NCBI RefSeq assembly: GCF_016522505.1
Contig: NZ_JAEHOH010000014.1
Span: 1-64,000 of the forward strand
Reading direction: 5' to 3'
Source: Leucobacter chromiisoli
Lineage (GTDB): Bacteria; Actinomycetota; Actinomycetes; Actinomycetales; Microbacteriaceae
Length of the DNA stretch: 64,000 nucleotides
Made by a program: the position numbers and the translations under genes. Numbering within the stretch: the stretch's first letter is position 1; each line of letters begins with the position of its first letter. This document shows, one piece after another, positions 50,256-59,288 of the stretch. The notes under the pieces are model-generated. The model was not told the origin of the DNA, ran no database searches, and was given only the letters and a program-made list of their open reading frames with translations.

Positions 50256-50594
50256 ATGACCGACACCATCATCTTCGGCGCCGACTGGTGCGGCGACTGC
50301 CGCCGCGCGAAGCTGGTCTTCGACCGCGCCGGCGCCCCCTACCGCTACGTCGACCTGGTCGCCGACCCCGCGGCCGCCGAGGTCGCGAAGGACATCAGCG
50401 GGCGCTCGAACATCCCGGTGATCCTCTACTCCGACGGCAGCCACCAGGTCGAGCCGTCGAACGCCGACATGGCCCGCAAGATCGGCGAGCTCGGCCTGGG
50501 CGCCGCGCCGGCGCCCGGCCGCCCGGCGCCCGGATCGGCTCCGGTCCCGGGGCCGGAACCGGAACCGGAACCGGAACCGGGGCCGGAGGCGTGA
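50256..50594 (+). CDS. Mycoredoxin/glutaredoxin-like protein
   Basis: 112 residues. A thioredoxin-fold core of ~80 residues with the active site WCGDC (Cys11 and Cys14) and the cis-Pro of SNIPVILYSDGS. Mycoredoxins reduce mycothiol-mixed disulfides in actinobacteria. The end is a ~30-residue Pro/Glu tail encoded by a CCGGAA hexamer repeat, not part of the fold. It overlaps the next gene by four bases (GTGA). Redox specificity (mycothiol or not) cannot be proved here. Confidence 0.85.
   Translation: MTDTIIFGADWCGDCRRAKLVFDRAGAPYRYVDLVADPAAAEVAKDISGRSNIPVILYSDGSHQVEPSNADMARKIGELGLGAAPAPGRPAPGSAPVPGPEPEPEPEPGPEA
50553..50576 (+). repeat. Hexanucleotide repeat (CCGGAA)x4 in the mycoredoxin tail
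   Basis: Four perfect copies of CCGGAA coding Pro-Glu, followed by imperfect CCGGGG copies. Slippage by whole units would change tail length without a frameshift. Confidence 0.9.
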
Positions 50595-51469
50595 TCCTCC
50601 CCCCGCCCCGCACGCTCTCCTCGGGGCTCGTCGCCGAGTTCAAGGAGGACCGCTTCGTGCCCGGCGCCCTGCAGCTCGTGGTCGACGGCACGCCCCAGTC
50701 GCACGTGAACCTGCGCAACCCCGCCGATCTGTTCTTCGAGTACGTGCGCCGCATCGGCTTCGTCATCGACCTGTTCCGCGATCCGGGAGCCCCCATCTCG
50801 GCGCTGCACCTCGGCGGCGGCGCGTTCACGCTGCCGCGCTACGTCGAGGCGACGCGCCCCGGCAGCCGGCAGCAGGTCGTCGAGCTCGAGGGGGCGCTCG
50901 TCGATCTGGTCCGCGAGGCGGCGCCGCTGCCCAAGCGGGCGAGCATCCGGGTGCGGCGGGGCGATGCCCGGGACGTGCTCGGCAGGCTCCCCGACGGCAT
51001 GCGCGGCGCGATGGACATCGTGGTCGTCGACGTCTTCGCCGGGTCGCGCACCCCCGCGCACGTGTCGAGCGTCGAGTTCTACGAGCTCATCCGGCCGCTG
51101 CTGGCGCCGGGCGGCGTGGTCGTCGCGAATGTCACCGACGGCTCCGGGCAGCGGTTCACGCGCAGCCAGGCGGCGACCCTCGGCGCGCTCTTCCCCGCCG
51201 TCGCGGCGATCGCCGAGCCGCAGGTGCTCAAGGGCCGCCGCTTCGGCAACGTCGTGCTGCTCGCCTCGGGCGAGGCCGATGCGACCGGGCGGGCGGGCTC
51301 CGCCGGCGACCTCGACTGGCTGCCGCGCCTCCTCGCGAGCGGCCCGCATCCCGCGCGCATGCTCGCGGGGCGCGAGCTCGACGAGTGGTTGCGGGGCGCG
51401 AAGCCGGTGACCGACGCCGATGCGACGCCGAGCCCCGAGCCGCCGGCCGAGGTGTTCGGCCGTGGCTGA
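50591..51469 (+). CDS. Spermidine-synthase-like / Rossmann methyltransferase-fold protein
   Basis: 292 residues from GTG 50,591-50,593, which overlaps the mycoredoxin stop by four bases. The fold is recognisable (ALHLGGGAFTLPRYVEA near 77, ELEGALVDLVREAA, DIVVVDVFAG near 140), but where true spermidine synthases have GGGDG this has GGGAF, and no partner decarboxylase is near. So substrate may not be a polyamine. A Pro/Glu-rich tail follows. Neighbours are a mycoredoxin and a SprT-like gene. Confidence 0.78.
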   Translation: MILPPPRTLSSGLVAEFKEDRFVPGALQLVVDGTPQSHVNLRNPADLFFEYVRRIGFVIDLFRDPGAPISALHLGGGAFTLPRYVEATRPGSRQQVVELEGALVDLVREAAPLPKRASIRVRRGDARDVLGRLPDGMRGAMDIVVVDVFAGSRTPAHVSSVEFYELIRPLLAPGGVVVANVTDGSGQRFTRSQAATLGALFPAVAAIAEPQVLKGRRFGNVVLLASGEADATGRAGSAGDLDWLPRLLASGPHPARMLAGRELDEWLRGAKPVTDADATPSPEPPAEVFGRG

Positions 51470-51914
51470 GCTCGCGAGGGTGCGCGTGTGGGCCGAGGCG
51501 CTGATCCGCATGCACCTCGATCCCGGGCAGTGGAGCTTCGGCTTCGACAACGCCAAGCGGCGGGCCGGGGTCTGCAACTTCACCGACCGGCGCATCACGG
51601 TCTCGCGGTACCTCGCCGCCAAGTTCGCGGACGACGAGATCCATCAGGTGCTGCTGCACGAGGTGGCGCACGCGCTCGCCGGCCCGAAGGCGGGGCACGG
51701 CCCCGCGTGGAAGCGGATCGCCGCCGAGCTCGGCTACGTCGGCGGGCGCACCCACGACGGCGAGATCGCGCACGAGCACGCGCCGTGGCTGGGGGCCTGC
51801 CCGGCCGGGCACGAGCACGTGCGGTTCCGTCGTCCCACGCGGCCGCTCTCGTGCGGCAGATGCGCCAGGGGGTTCTCCGAGCGGCACCTCATCGCCTGGC
51901 GCCGCCGGGCGTAG
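51462..51914 (+). CDS. SprT-like zinc metalloprotease domain protein
   Basis: 150 residues. The HExxH motif is LLHEVAHALAGPKAGHGPAW, with the third ligand His in GHGPAW, as in SprT/Spartan-like proteins. A C-terminal Cys pair (SCGRCARGF, with an earlier ACPAGH) may bind a second zinc. The GTG start (51,462-51,464) overlaps the upstream stop by eight bases. Role likely peptidase or DNA-protein-crosslink repair; uncertain. It is convergent with the NUDIX-like gene, 15 bases apart. Confidence 0.85.
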   Translation: MAELARVRVWAEALIRMHLDPGQWSFGFDNAKRRAGVCNFTDRRITVSRYLAAKFADDEIHQVLLHEVAHALAGPKAGHGPAWKRIAAELGYVGGRTHDGEIAHEHAPWLGACPAGHEHVRFRRPTRPLSCGRCARGFSERHLIAWRRRA

Positions 51915-51929
51915 CCGTCGCGGGCGCGC

Positions 51930-52502
51930 TCAGCAGCCGACGGACGCCAGGGCGAGCCGCAGCAGCTTGCCGCGACCGCCGAGCATCTCGGAGAGGGTGC
52001 CCTCGGAGAGCGCCTCCTCGGGCGACATCCAGGTCACCTCGAGCGCGTCCTGACGGGGGCTGCAGCTGCCGGTCACGGGCACCACGTAGACCAGCGAGAC
52101 GGCGTGCTGCCGCTCGTCGAGATACGGGAGGATGCCGGGCACCGGGAAGAACTCGGCGATCTGGGCCGGGACCGGAGACGCCGGTATCTGGGGGAAGGCC
52201 ATCGGGCCGAGGTCGTTCTCGAGGTGCCGGAAGAGCGCCTCCCGGATGCTCTCCCCGTAGCGCACCCGCCCGGCCACGAGGGCGCGGGCCATCACCCCGT
52301 CGGGGGTGCTGCGCAGCAGCAGGCCGACCTCCGTGACGCGGCCCGTGCCGTCGAGCCGCACGGGCACCGCCTCGACGTAGAGGATCGGCAGGCGCCGCCG
52401 CACGAAGCCCAGCTCGTCCTCGCTCAGCCACCCGGGATTGCTCCCCGGGGCCGGCCGGTCCTGGGGATCCGGCTCCGGCAGGTCCGCGGTGTCGATGCTC
52501 AT
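51930..52502 (-). CDS. NUDIX-fold protein (DUF4916-like)
   Basis: 190 residues. The fold fits NUDIX/DUF4916 proteins ([40 protein letters not shown]). The NUDIX box is degenerate: RHLENDLG replaces the REUxEExGU core, so pyrophosphatase activity is doubtful. The start overlaps the ABC ATPase stop by four bases, an unusual partnership with a sugar importer. Confidence 0.75.
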   Translation of the reverse strand: MSIDTADLPEPDPQDRPAPGSNPGWLSEDELGFVRRRLPILYVEAVPVRLDGTGRVTEVGLLLRSTPDGVMARALVAGRVRYGESIREALFRHLENDLGPMAFPQIPASPVPAQIAEFFPVPGILPYLDERQHAVSLVYVVPVTGSCSPRQDALEVTWMSPEEALSEGTLSEMLGGRGKLLRLALASVGC

Positions 52503-53341
52503 GGTGCCATTCTGCCTGCTCGATCCGCGCGAAGCTCCGAGACCTCCCGGTAGAGCTCGTCGAGCTCGGCTCCGCCGGCCATGAGCTTCGCGAGCTCCTC
52601 GGGGGTCACCTCGTCGCGGAGGCGGTGCGCGAACGTCTCGCCGCGGCGCAGCAGCACGAAGCGGTCGCCCACGGCGTAGGCGTGCGCGGGGTTGTGCGTG
52701 ATGAGCACGACGCCGAGGCCGCGCTCGCGCGCACGCACGATCTGGCGCAGCACGATGCCCGACTGGTGGACGCCGAGCGCCGCCGTCGGCTCGTCGAGGA
52801 TCAGCGCGCGGGCCCCGAAGTAGGCCGCCCTCGCGATGGCGACGCACTGCCGCTCGCCGCCCGAGAGCGTGCCGACCGGCTGGTCCGGATCCCGGAGCTC
52901 GATCCCGAAGCGCGCCAGCTCGGCGACGGCGACGCGCCGGCACTCCGCCGCTCTGAGCAGGCCCCGCCTCGTGGGCTCGGCCCCCAGGAAGAAGTTGCGC
53001 CACACGGGCATCAGCGGGGCGAGCGCCAGATCCTGGTGCACCGTGGCGATGCCCCGGGCTCGAGCGTCGCGCGGCGAGGCGAACCGCGTCACCTCGCCGT
53101 CGACCACCAGCTCCCCGGAATCGGGGGCGTGCATCCCCGAGAGCAGGCCGATGAGGGTCGATTTGCCGGCGCCGTTGTCGCCGAGCACCGCCGTCACCTC
53201 ACCGGCGCGCACGACGCAGTCGACGCCGCTCAGCGCCCGCACCCCGTCGAAGCGCTTGCCGACCCCGCGGGCCTCGATGATCGCCGGTGCACCCGCTGCC
53301 GGATCCGCCGCGGGGAGGCCGCTTCGCCGCCCGGCGCTCAT
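52499..53341 (-). CDS. Ribose-type sugar ABC transporter, ATP-binding protein (single domain)
   Basis: 280 residues. Walker [18 protein letters not shown] near 58, signature [18 protein letters not shown], Walker [17 protein letters not shown] and THNPAH. Only one nucleotide-binding domain, as in FrcA and XylG-like half-size proteins, where RbsA has two fused. Signature Gln is replaced by LSGGERQ, common in the group. Overlaps the permease and the NUDIX gene by four bases each. Confidence 0.92.
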   Translation of the reverse strand: MSAGRRSGLPAADPAAGAPAIIEARGVGKRFDGVRALSGVDCVVRAGEVTAVLGDNGAGKSTLIGLLSGMHAPDSGELVVDGEVTRFASPRDARARGIATVHQDLALAPLMPVWRNFFLGAEPTRRGLLRAAECRRVAVAELARFGIELRDPDQPVGTLSGGERQCVAIARAAYFGARALILDEPTAALGVHQSGIVLRQIVRARERGLGVVLITHNPAHAYAVGDRFVLLRRGETFAHRLRDEVTPEELAKLMAGGAELDELYREVSELRADRAGRMAP

Positions 53342-54396
53342 CGGCCCGCTCCCCTCGCGCGGCGCGCGACGGCGAGGTTCACGAACACCGCCACGAGCAG
53401 GATCGCGCCCAGGAAGAACTTGAAGAGCTCGCTCGGCAGGCCGGCGAGCGGCATGCCCTGCTGCACCATGCCGAAGATGAGGGCGCCGATCGAGGCCCCG
53501 ACCACCGAGCCGGCGCCCCCGATCAGCAGGCACCCGCCGATGACCGCGGCGATGATGAAGTTGAATTCGGCCCCGATGCCGGTGGTCACCGTCGCCGACG
53601 CGTACCTGATGACGGTCAGCTGGCCCACGAGCCAGGCGGCGACCGCGGTGCCGACGAACAGGACGATCCTCACCCGCCCCACGGGGACGCCCACGGCGAG
53701 CGCGCCCCGCGCGTTGCCGCCGACCGCGGCGACCCAGTTGCCGAAGCGCGTGCGCCCGAGCACGATCGCGCCGAGGACGGTCGCGCCGATCCACCACAGC
53801 AGGGACACCTGGAAGCCGCCCGCGGAACTCGCGAAGACCGCGTGCGCGCTGTCGTAGCCGAGGTAGTCGGCGATCCCGCCGACCGTCACCTGATCGGTGA
53901 GCGCCGTCGTCACCGCGTAGTTCAGCCCCCACAGCATGAACATCATGGCCAGGGTGATGATGAAGCTCGGCAGGCGGGTGCGGTGCACGAGGACGCCGTT
54001 GATCAGGCCCACGAGGATCGCGAAGCCGAGGGAGGCGAGGATCCCGAACCACACGTTCGCGTTGAGCTGCGTCACGACCAGGGCGGTCACGAGCGCGCTG
54101 CTGCCGGTGAGCACGCCGGCGGAGAGGTCGAACTCGCCGCCGATCATGAGGAGCGCGACGGCGACCGCCATGATGCCCAGCGTGGCCGTGGGGTCGAGGA
54201 CGTTGGCGATCCCCTGCCGCGTCGCGAAGGCGGGGGCCGCGAGCGAGAAGCCGACGAAGATCACGATCGCGGCGATGGCCGCGCCGAACTCCGAGCGGCG
54301 CAGGATCAGGCCTCGGAGGCGGCCGGCGCGGGCGCGTCGCAGCGGCGGGGCCGCGGAGGCCGGGCGTTCCGCGCTCACGGCGGCTCCCCCGCTCAT
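53338..54396 (-). CDS. Ribose-type sugar ABC transporter, permease
   Basis: 352 residues of the BPD_transp_2 (RbsC) family, about ten membrane segments. Seen: [20 protein letters not shown] near 82, [20 protein letters not shown] near 125 and [19 protein letters not shown] near 285, the EAA-like coupling region. It carries a 25-residue Ala/Arg-rich N-terminus. A homodimer is expected as no second permease is present. Confidence 0.93.
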   Translation of the reverse strand: MSGGAAVSAERPASAAPPLRRARAGRLRGLILRRSEFGAAIAAIVIFVGFSLAAPAFATRQGIANVLDPTATLGIMAVAVALLMIGGEFDLSAGVLTGSSALVTALVVTQLNANVWFGILASLGFAILVGLINGVLVHRTRLPSFIITLAMMFMLWGLNYAVTTALTDQVTVGGIADYLGYDSAHAVFASSAGGFQVSLLWWIGATVLGAIVLGRTRFGNWVAAVGGNARGALAVGVPVGRVRIVLFVGTAVAAWLVGQLTVIRYASATVTTGIGAEFNFIIAAVIGGCLLIGGAGSVVGASIGALIFGMVQQGMPLAGLPSELFKFFLGAILLVAVFVNLAVARRARGAGR

Positions 54397-55382
54397 CGGG
54401 TGCCCCGTCGCACGAGGTCGGCGATCTCGTCGACGTTCTCCCGTGTCACGTAGGCCGGGCCGGTGAGCACCGGCATGCCGCCGCCGACGGTGTTGAGGTT
54501 GTCGTGGTAGAGCACCAGGAACGCGACCCCGAGATAGCCCTGCAGGTACTGCTGCTGATCGACCGTGAACAGCACCCGGCCCTCGGCGATGGCGTCGAGC
54601 ACGTCCGAGTTGATGTCGAATGAGGCGAGGGCGGCGTCGCTGCCCGCCTCGTCCATGCCCGCGAGGGTCGCCGTCGTGACCGCGGGGTCGAGCGAGAGGA
54701 CGGCGTCGAATCCCGGATCCGCCAGCAGCTTCGACTTCACGGAGGCCTGGATTCCCTGCGGGTTCGCCACATCGACCTGCAGGTTCTCGACCTCGCCTCC
54801 GAAGGCGTCGGCCGCACCGTCGCAGCGCTGCTCGAGGCCGATGTTGCCCGCCTCGTGGATGATGCAGAGCATCTTCGTCGCGCCCGACTCCGCGAGCCGG
54901 CGCCCCGCGCCCTCGCCCGCCACCGCCTCGCTCTGCCCCAGGTGGCCGATGGCGCCGAGCGCCGCGGAGTCCTCGGCGCCCGAGTTGATCGTCACGAACG
55001 GCACGTCGGCCTCGCCGGCCGCCGCGAGCGCGGAGCGAAGGGCGTCGGGGTTCGCCGCCGAGACGACGAGCCCGTCGGGCTGCTTCGCGAGCTCCGCCTC
55101 GATGAGCGTCGCCTGCTTCGCGCCCTCCCCGTCGCCGACCACGTGCACGTCCACGCCGTACTGCTCCCCGGCGTCGAGCGCTCCCTGCTTGACGACGCGC
55201 CAGAACGCGTTGTCGGGCTGCGCGTGCACCACGACCGAGACGCTGAGATCCCGCTTCGCCCCGGCCGAGGCCCCGCCGCCGTCGCCCGACCCGGGGCCGG
55301 GGTTGCCGCCCGTGCCGCAGGCGCTGAGTGCGAACGCGGCGGCGACCGCCCCTGAGACCATCAGCAGTCGGAGGCTCTTCAT
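54393..55382 (-). CDS. Ribose-type sugar ABC transporter, substrate-binding lipoprotein
   Basis: 329 residues, Peripla_BP_4 fold. The start at ATG 55,380-55,382 gives a signal ending ALSAC, a perfect lipobox, with lipidated Cys22. A Gly/Ser-rich linker follows, then [20 protein letters not shown] and [20 protein letters not shown]. The ligand is probably a sugar or sugar alcohol, but the family also covers autoinducer-2 and cyclitols. First gene of the operon ending with the NUDIX-like gene. Confidence 0.92.
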   Translation of the reverse strand: MKSLRLLMVSGAVAAAFALSACGTGGNPGPGSGDGGGASAGAKRDLSVSVVVHAQPDNAFWRVVKQGALDAGEQYGVDVHVVGDGEGAKQATLIEAELAKQPDGLVVSAANPDALRSALAAAGEADVPFVTINSGAEDSAALGAIGHLGQSEAVAGEGAGRRLAESGATKMLCIIHEAGNIGLEQRCDGAADAFGGEVENLQVDVANPQGIQASVKSKLLADPGFDAVLSLDPAVTTATLAGMDEAGSDAALASFDINSDVLDAIAEGRVLFTVDQQQYLQGYLGVAFLVLYHDNLNTVGGGMPVLTGPAYVTRENVDEIADLVRRGTR

Positions 55383-55511
55383 CGAGTGTCTTCTTCCCAT
55401 GTCGGCGAAGCGCCCGCCGCCCCCGCGCTCCACGCGGTTCTGGCGGACACCGCGGTGAAACCTACCGTTCAGGATAGCGAGGGCGGCACCGCATTCCCAG
55501 CGGCGCGGGGC

Positions 55512-56312
55512 TCAGTACCCGAGCTTCGCGTTCTGCAGCACCGGCAGCGCCTCCTTCGCCCGTTCGACGACCGCGAGGTCGAGATCCACGATCTCCAGCC
55601 CCTCCTCGCGTCCGAGCTCGGCGACGACCGCGCCGAAGGGGTCGGCCACGAGGCTGCCCCCCACGCCCGTCGGCGCCCCGGGCACGGCGTCGACTCCTGC
55701 GGCCTCGGGATCGGCCTGGTCGACGGCGACGACGTAGGCGTTGCTGTCGAGCGCCCGCGCCCGCGCGAGGATGCGCCACTGCTCGGCCTTCCCCTCCCCC
55801 GCTCCCCACGAGGCGGAGACGATCATGACCTCGGCGCCGGCCCGCGAGTGCTCGGCGAACAGCTTCGGGAAGCGCACGTCGTAGCAGATCGCGAGGCCCA
55901 CCGGGCGGCCGCCGATCTCGATCACCAGGGGCTCGGCGCCGGGCTCGACGCCCGTGGACTCGCGGAAGCCGAACGCGTCGTAGAGGTGGATCTTCGCGTA
56001 CTCGCGGCGCTCGCCGTCGGCGGTGTAGACGGCGAGCAGGTTGCGGACCTTCCCGCCCTCGGTCGCCTCGAACTCCCCGGCGAGGATCGCGATCCCGGAG
56101 CGGCGCGCCAGATCGCGCAGCTCGGCCTGCCACCGCTCCAGGTGCTCGGCCGCGGCCGCGGCCAGGTCGTTGCCGAAGGCGACCATCGTCGCCTCGGGGA
56201 ACACGACCGCCTCGGCGCCGAGCGCCGCCGCCTCCGCGGTGCGCTCCCGGACCTTCGCGAGGTTCCCGTCGACGTCGCCGGTCGTGCAGATCTGTGCCAG
56301 TGCGAGCTTCAT
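55512..56312 (-). CDS. Nitrilase-family carbon-nitrogen hydrolase
   Basis: 266 residues from ATG 56,310-56,312 (AAAGGA nine bases upstream), with the frame open seven codons more. Catalytic triad: Glu of VVFPEATMVAFG (near 42), Lys of YAKIHLYDAFG (near 110) and Cys of LAICYDVRFPKLF (near 145). The ICYDVRFP form is that of the Nit2/omega-amidase-like branch, which hydrolyses 2-oxo-acid amides or deaminated glutathione. It is divergent from a GntR regulator 44 bases away, so is likely its target. Confidence 0.88.
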   Translation of the reverse strand: MKLALAQICTTGDVDGNLAKVRERTAEAAALGAEAVVFPEATMVAFGNDLAAAAAEHLERWQAELRDLARRSGIAILAGEFEATEGGKVRNLLAVYTADGERREYAKIHLYDAFGFRESTGVEPGAEPLVIEIGGRPVGLAICYDVRFPKLFAEHSRAGAEVMIVSASWGAGEGKAEQWRILARARALDSNAYVVAVDQADPEAAGVDAVPGAPTGVGGSLVADPFGAVVAELGREEGLEIVDLDLAVVERAKEALPVLQNAKLGY

Positions 56313-56356
56313 CTTCTCAAATCCTTTCGTCAATTCATTATGGATACAGTTGAATC

Positions 56357-57010
56357 ATGCATTCGCCCCGCCGGGTGAGCAGCCACCAGCTCGCCTACGA
56401 CTACCTGCGCTCGGAGGTCCTCGTCGACCCCTCCGTGCAGGGGACCTTCCTCAGCGAGCAGGAGATCGCCGAGGGGGCCGGCGTGTCCCGCACCCCCGTG
56501 CGCGAGGCGTTCCGCGTGCTCGCCTCCGAGGGGCTCGTCGAGCTGATCCCGCACCGCGGGGCGTTCGTCCCGCGCGTGACGACGAAGCAGGTCGGCGATC
56601 TCTTCGAGTTCCGCCGCGTGCTCGAGTGCTACGCCGCCGAGGTGATCCTCGCGAAGGGGATCGACCCGACGCCCGACATGGTGAGCGCCCTGGAGCGGCA
56701 GCAGGAGCTCGTCGGCTCCTCGGACGGCGACGCGACGATCCGCTTCATCGCCCTGGACCGGGAGTTCCACTTCCACCTCATGAAGGCCGCCGACAACGCC
56801 GAGATCGAGCAGACCTACGAGCGCATCTCCACCCGCCAGCGCGTGATCGGAGCCCGCGCCCTCAACCACCCCTCCCGGCGCAGCGACGTGTGCGCCGAGC
56901 ACCGGGCGATCGTCGACGCGATCCGCAGCGGCGATCTCCAGGCGGCGCGCGAGGCGATCAGCGCCCACCTCGCGATCACGGAGAGCGTGCTGCGGAGCGG
57001 GCCGAGGTAG
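56357..57010 (+). CDS. GntR-family regulator, FCD subgroup (beside nitrilase)
   Basis: 217 residues. HTH with GVSRTPVREAFRVLASEG near 45, then FCD domain (LDREFHFHLMKAADN; AREAISAHLAITE). The ATG at 56,357 is six bases after TACAGT (56,345-56,350), a leaderless layout. The gap to the nitrilase (56,313-56,356) has ATTCA and TGAAT arms around TATGGATACAG, a candidate operator. Confidence 0.9.
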   Translation: MHSPRRVSSHQLAYDYLRSEVLVDPSVQGTFLSEQEIAEGAGVSRTPVREAFRVLASEGLVELIPHRGAFVPRVTTKQVGDLFEFRRVLECYAAEVILAKGIDPTPDMVSALERQQELVGSSDGDATIRFIALDREFHFHLMKAADNAEIEQTYERISTRQRVIGARALNHPSRRSDVCAEHRAIVDAIRSGDLQAAREAISAHLAITESVLRSGPR

Positions 57011-57044
57011 CGCCCGGCTCGCTCCGGCGGCCCGCTTCAGCGGC

Positions 57045-58418
57045 TCACTCCGCGCGATCCGCCGCGTGCTCCTGGGCGAAGCCCTCGAGGTACTCCATGT
57101 CCTCCGCCGGAGCCGAGTCGCGCCCGAGCAGCAGCCCGCCGAGGGTCACCGCGCAGGCGACCGTCACGTAGATCGAGACGGGCACCCAGTTGGCCTCCTC
57201 GCCGGAGAGCAGCGTGAACATCAGCGGCGCGATGGCGCCGCCGAAGACCCCGGCGATCGTGTAGGCGAGCGAGGCGCCGGTGTACCGCAGCCGGGGCTGG
57301 AACTGCTCGATCACGAAGGCGGCCTGCGGGCCGTACATGAAGGAGTGGCAGGTGCCCGCGACGACCATGGCGAGGATGATCGTGCCGAAGTCGGAGGGCT
57401 GCAGGATCGCGAACATCACGTAGGACCAGACGGCCGCGGCGGCGGCCGCGCCCCCGTAGAGCACCCGCCGGTTCACGAAGTCGGAGAGCCATCCCGCGAG
57501 CGGGATCGTGACGAGCTGCGTGGCGGAGCCGATGAGCACCCCGGCGAGGATCGTGCTGCGCTCCATGTCGAGGTTGTAGACGCCGTAGGTCAGGATGAAC
57601 ACGGTGAACAGGGCGTAGAAGACGTCGGGGCCGATGCGCGACATCGTCGCGGCGAGCAGCTGCCTGCGCTGGGTCCGGAAGACCTCGGTCACCGGCTTCT
57701 CGGCGCGGTCGCCGCGCTCCTGCAGCATCTGGAAGATCGGGGTGTCCTCGAGCTTCAGGCGGATCCAGAGGCCGAAGGCCACGAGCACGATCGAGAGCAG
57801 GAAGGCGACGCGCCAGCCCCAGTCGAGGAAGGACTGCTCCGTCATCGCGAAGGTCAGGAGCGCGAGGGTGCCGTTGGCGAGCAGGTTGCCGGCGGGAGGC
57901 CCGACCTGGGCCGCGGAGGCCCAGAACCCGCGCCGGTGGGGATCGCCGAACTCGCTCGAGAGCAGCACTGCGCCGCCCCACTCGCCGCCCACCGCGACGC
58001 CCTGGGCGAACCGCAGCAGCACCAGCAGGATCGGGGCCGTGATCCCGATCGTCTGGTAGGTCGGCAGCAGGCCGATCACGAAGGTCGCGATGCCGATCAT
58101 CAGCAGCGTGATGACGAGCACCTTCTTACGGCCGATGATGTCGCCCAGGCGCCCGAACACGATGCCGCCGATCGGGCGCGAGACGTAGCCCACCGCGTAG
58201 GTCGAGAATGCCGCGATGGTCGCGGTGTGGGGGTTCTCGGCGGGGAAGAAGAGCTCTCCGAGCACGAGCGCCGAGGCCGCCGAGTAGACGGCGAAGTCGT
58301 ACCACTCGAGCGACGTGCCCGAGAGCGACGCCGCGAACGCCTTGTACAGGTCCTTCTTCTTCACACCCTCGGGTGCGTGCATGCCCGATCGGTGATGTTC
58401 TGCGTGCGAATCGTCCAT
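57045..58418 (-). CDS. MFS transporter, metabolite:H+ symporter (MHS) type
   Basis: 457 residues with twelve expected membrane segments. The MFS loop motif GRLGDIIGRKKVLV is near 97 and RFAQGVAVGGEWGGAVLL near 145, typical of the MHS family (ShiA, ProP, citrate and dicarboxylate symporters). Start at ATG 58,416-58,418 with AAGGAGG six bases upstream; an open frame 39 codons further up covers the promoter. Substrate unknown. Divergent from the DUF2848 gene; both share a TGTATACA site. Confidence 0.9.
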   Translation of the reverse strand: MDDSHAEHHRSGMHAPEGVKKKDLYKAFAASLSGTSLEWYDFAVYSAASALVLGELFFPAENPHTATIAAFSTYAVGYVSRPIGGIVFGRLGDIIGRKKVLVITLLMIGIATFVIGLLPTYQTIGITAPILLVLLRFAQGVAVGGEWGGAVLLSSEFGDPHRRGFWASAAQVGPPAGNLLANGTLALLTFAMTEQSFLDWGWRVAFLLSIVLVAFGLWIRLKLEDTPIFQMLQERGDRAEKPVTEVFRTQRRQLLAATMSRIGPDVFYALFTVFILTYGVYNLDMERSTILAGVLIGSATQLVTIPLAGWLSDFVNRRVLYGGAAAAAAVWSYVMFAILQPSDFGTIILAMVVAGTCHSFMYGPQAAFVIEQFQPRLRYTGASLAYTIAGVFGGAIAPLMFTLLSGEEANWVPVSIYVTVACAVTLGGLLLGRDSAPAEDMEYLEGFAQEHAADRAE

Positions 58419-58450
58419 AGCGACCTCCTTGTCAAGCGAGCAGTTCCCCC

Positions 58451-58480
58451 ATACTATATGTATACAACTCGCATACAAAG
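58451..58480. promoter_or_regulatory. Operator and promoter between the MHS transporter and DUF2848 genes
   Basis: TGTATACA (58,459-58,466) is a perfect palindrome within TTGTATACAT on the minus strand, with a half copy at 58,472-58,477 (CATACA). Minus-strand TTTGTA (58,474-58,479) and TAGTAT (58,451-58,456) lie 17 bases apart and could be the transporter promoter, with the operator between them. TTGTATACAA-like sites are known GntR/FCD operators, and the nearest regulator gene starts at 59,289. Confidence 0.6.
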
Positions 58481-58528
58481 AGGTTTCTCGCGAGTTGCCG
58501 CTAGCGGGACGCCCGAGGAGGAGCAACC

Positions 58529-59224
58529 TTGTCACACCACCACAGCAATCCGACGCTGACCTTCGAACTCCCCGACGGGAGCGTGTCCACCGTCACCGTC
58601 GAGCGGCTGCTCAACGCGGGCTACGCAGGCAAGAACCAGGAGGAGGTGCGCGCGCACATCGACGAGCTCGCCGAACTCGGCGTCCCCGCCCCCGCCACCA
58701 CCCCGACGCTGTACCCCGTCTCCCCCTACCTCGCGCAGCAGACCGACCGCGTCTCCGTGCAGCACGGCAGAACCTCGGGCGAGGCCGAGTGGGCGCTCGT
58801 CATCGACGACGAGGGCCGCGAGCTGCTCACGGCCGCCTGCGATCACACCGATCGGCAGCTCGAGACCCACGGCGTCGCGTGGTCGAAGAACGCCTCCCCC
58901 GACGTGCTCGCGAGGAAGGCCTGGCTGTACTCGGACGTCGCGGACCGCATGGACCGCGTGATCCTCAGCGGCTGGGTCGGCGCCGAGCGCACCCCGATCC
59001 AGAGCGCCCCGGCCGCGGCGCTGCTGGAGCCCTCCTACTGGCTCGACGTGCTCGAGCAGCGGGGCGAGCGCAGGCCCGGCACGGTGCTCATCTCGGGCAC
59101 CATCACGATGGACGGCTCCGTCGACCAGTTCGCCGACCGGTGGGGCGTCGCTCTCGAGGATCCCGAGCTCGGGCGCATCGAGCTCGAGTACGACGTCGTG
59201 CGGATGGCCGACCCCATCCACTGA
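58529..59224 (+). CDS. DUF2848-family protein
   Basis: 231 residues, no membrane segment. The start is TTG (58,529-58,531) after GAGGAGGAGC; the first residues SHHHSNPTLTFELPDGS are part of the family. Other recognisable parts: VPAPATTPTLYPVSPYLAQQ near 50, and YWLDVLEQRGERRPG. DUF2848 members resemble fumarylacetoacetate hydrolase-like proteins in their genomic context with transporters and FCD regulators. Function unknown; a hydrolase or decarboxylase of an organic acid is plausible. Confidence 0.75.
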   Translation: MSHHHSNPTLTFELPDGSVSTVTVERLLNAGYAGKNQEEVRAHIDELAELGVPAPATTPTLYPVSPYLAQQTDRVSVQHGRTSGEAEWALVIDDEGRELLTAACDHTDRQLETHGVAWSKNASPDVLARKAWLYSDVADRMDRVILSGWVGAERTPIQSAPAAALLEPSYWLDVLEQRGERRPGTVLISGTITMDGSVDQFADRWGVALEDPELGRIELEYDVVRMADPIH

Positions 59225-59288
59225 CGCTGCCGCTCCGAACCCGCGCAAGTAGCGGGCGGTGGCCCGGTCATGCCATGCTGGCAAGGCT

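Noticed and set aside
50591..51469. True spermidine synthase assignment
   Set aside because: GGGDG is replaced by GGGAF and no polyamine-pathway neighbour exists, so only the fold is claimed.
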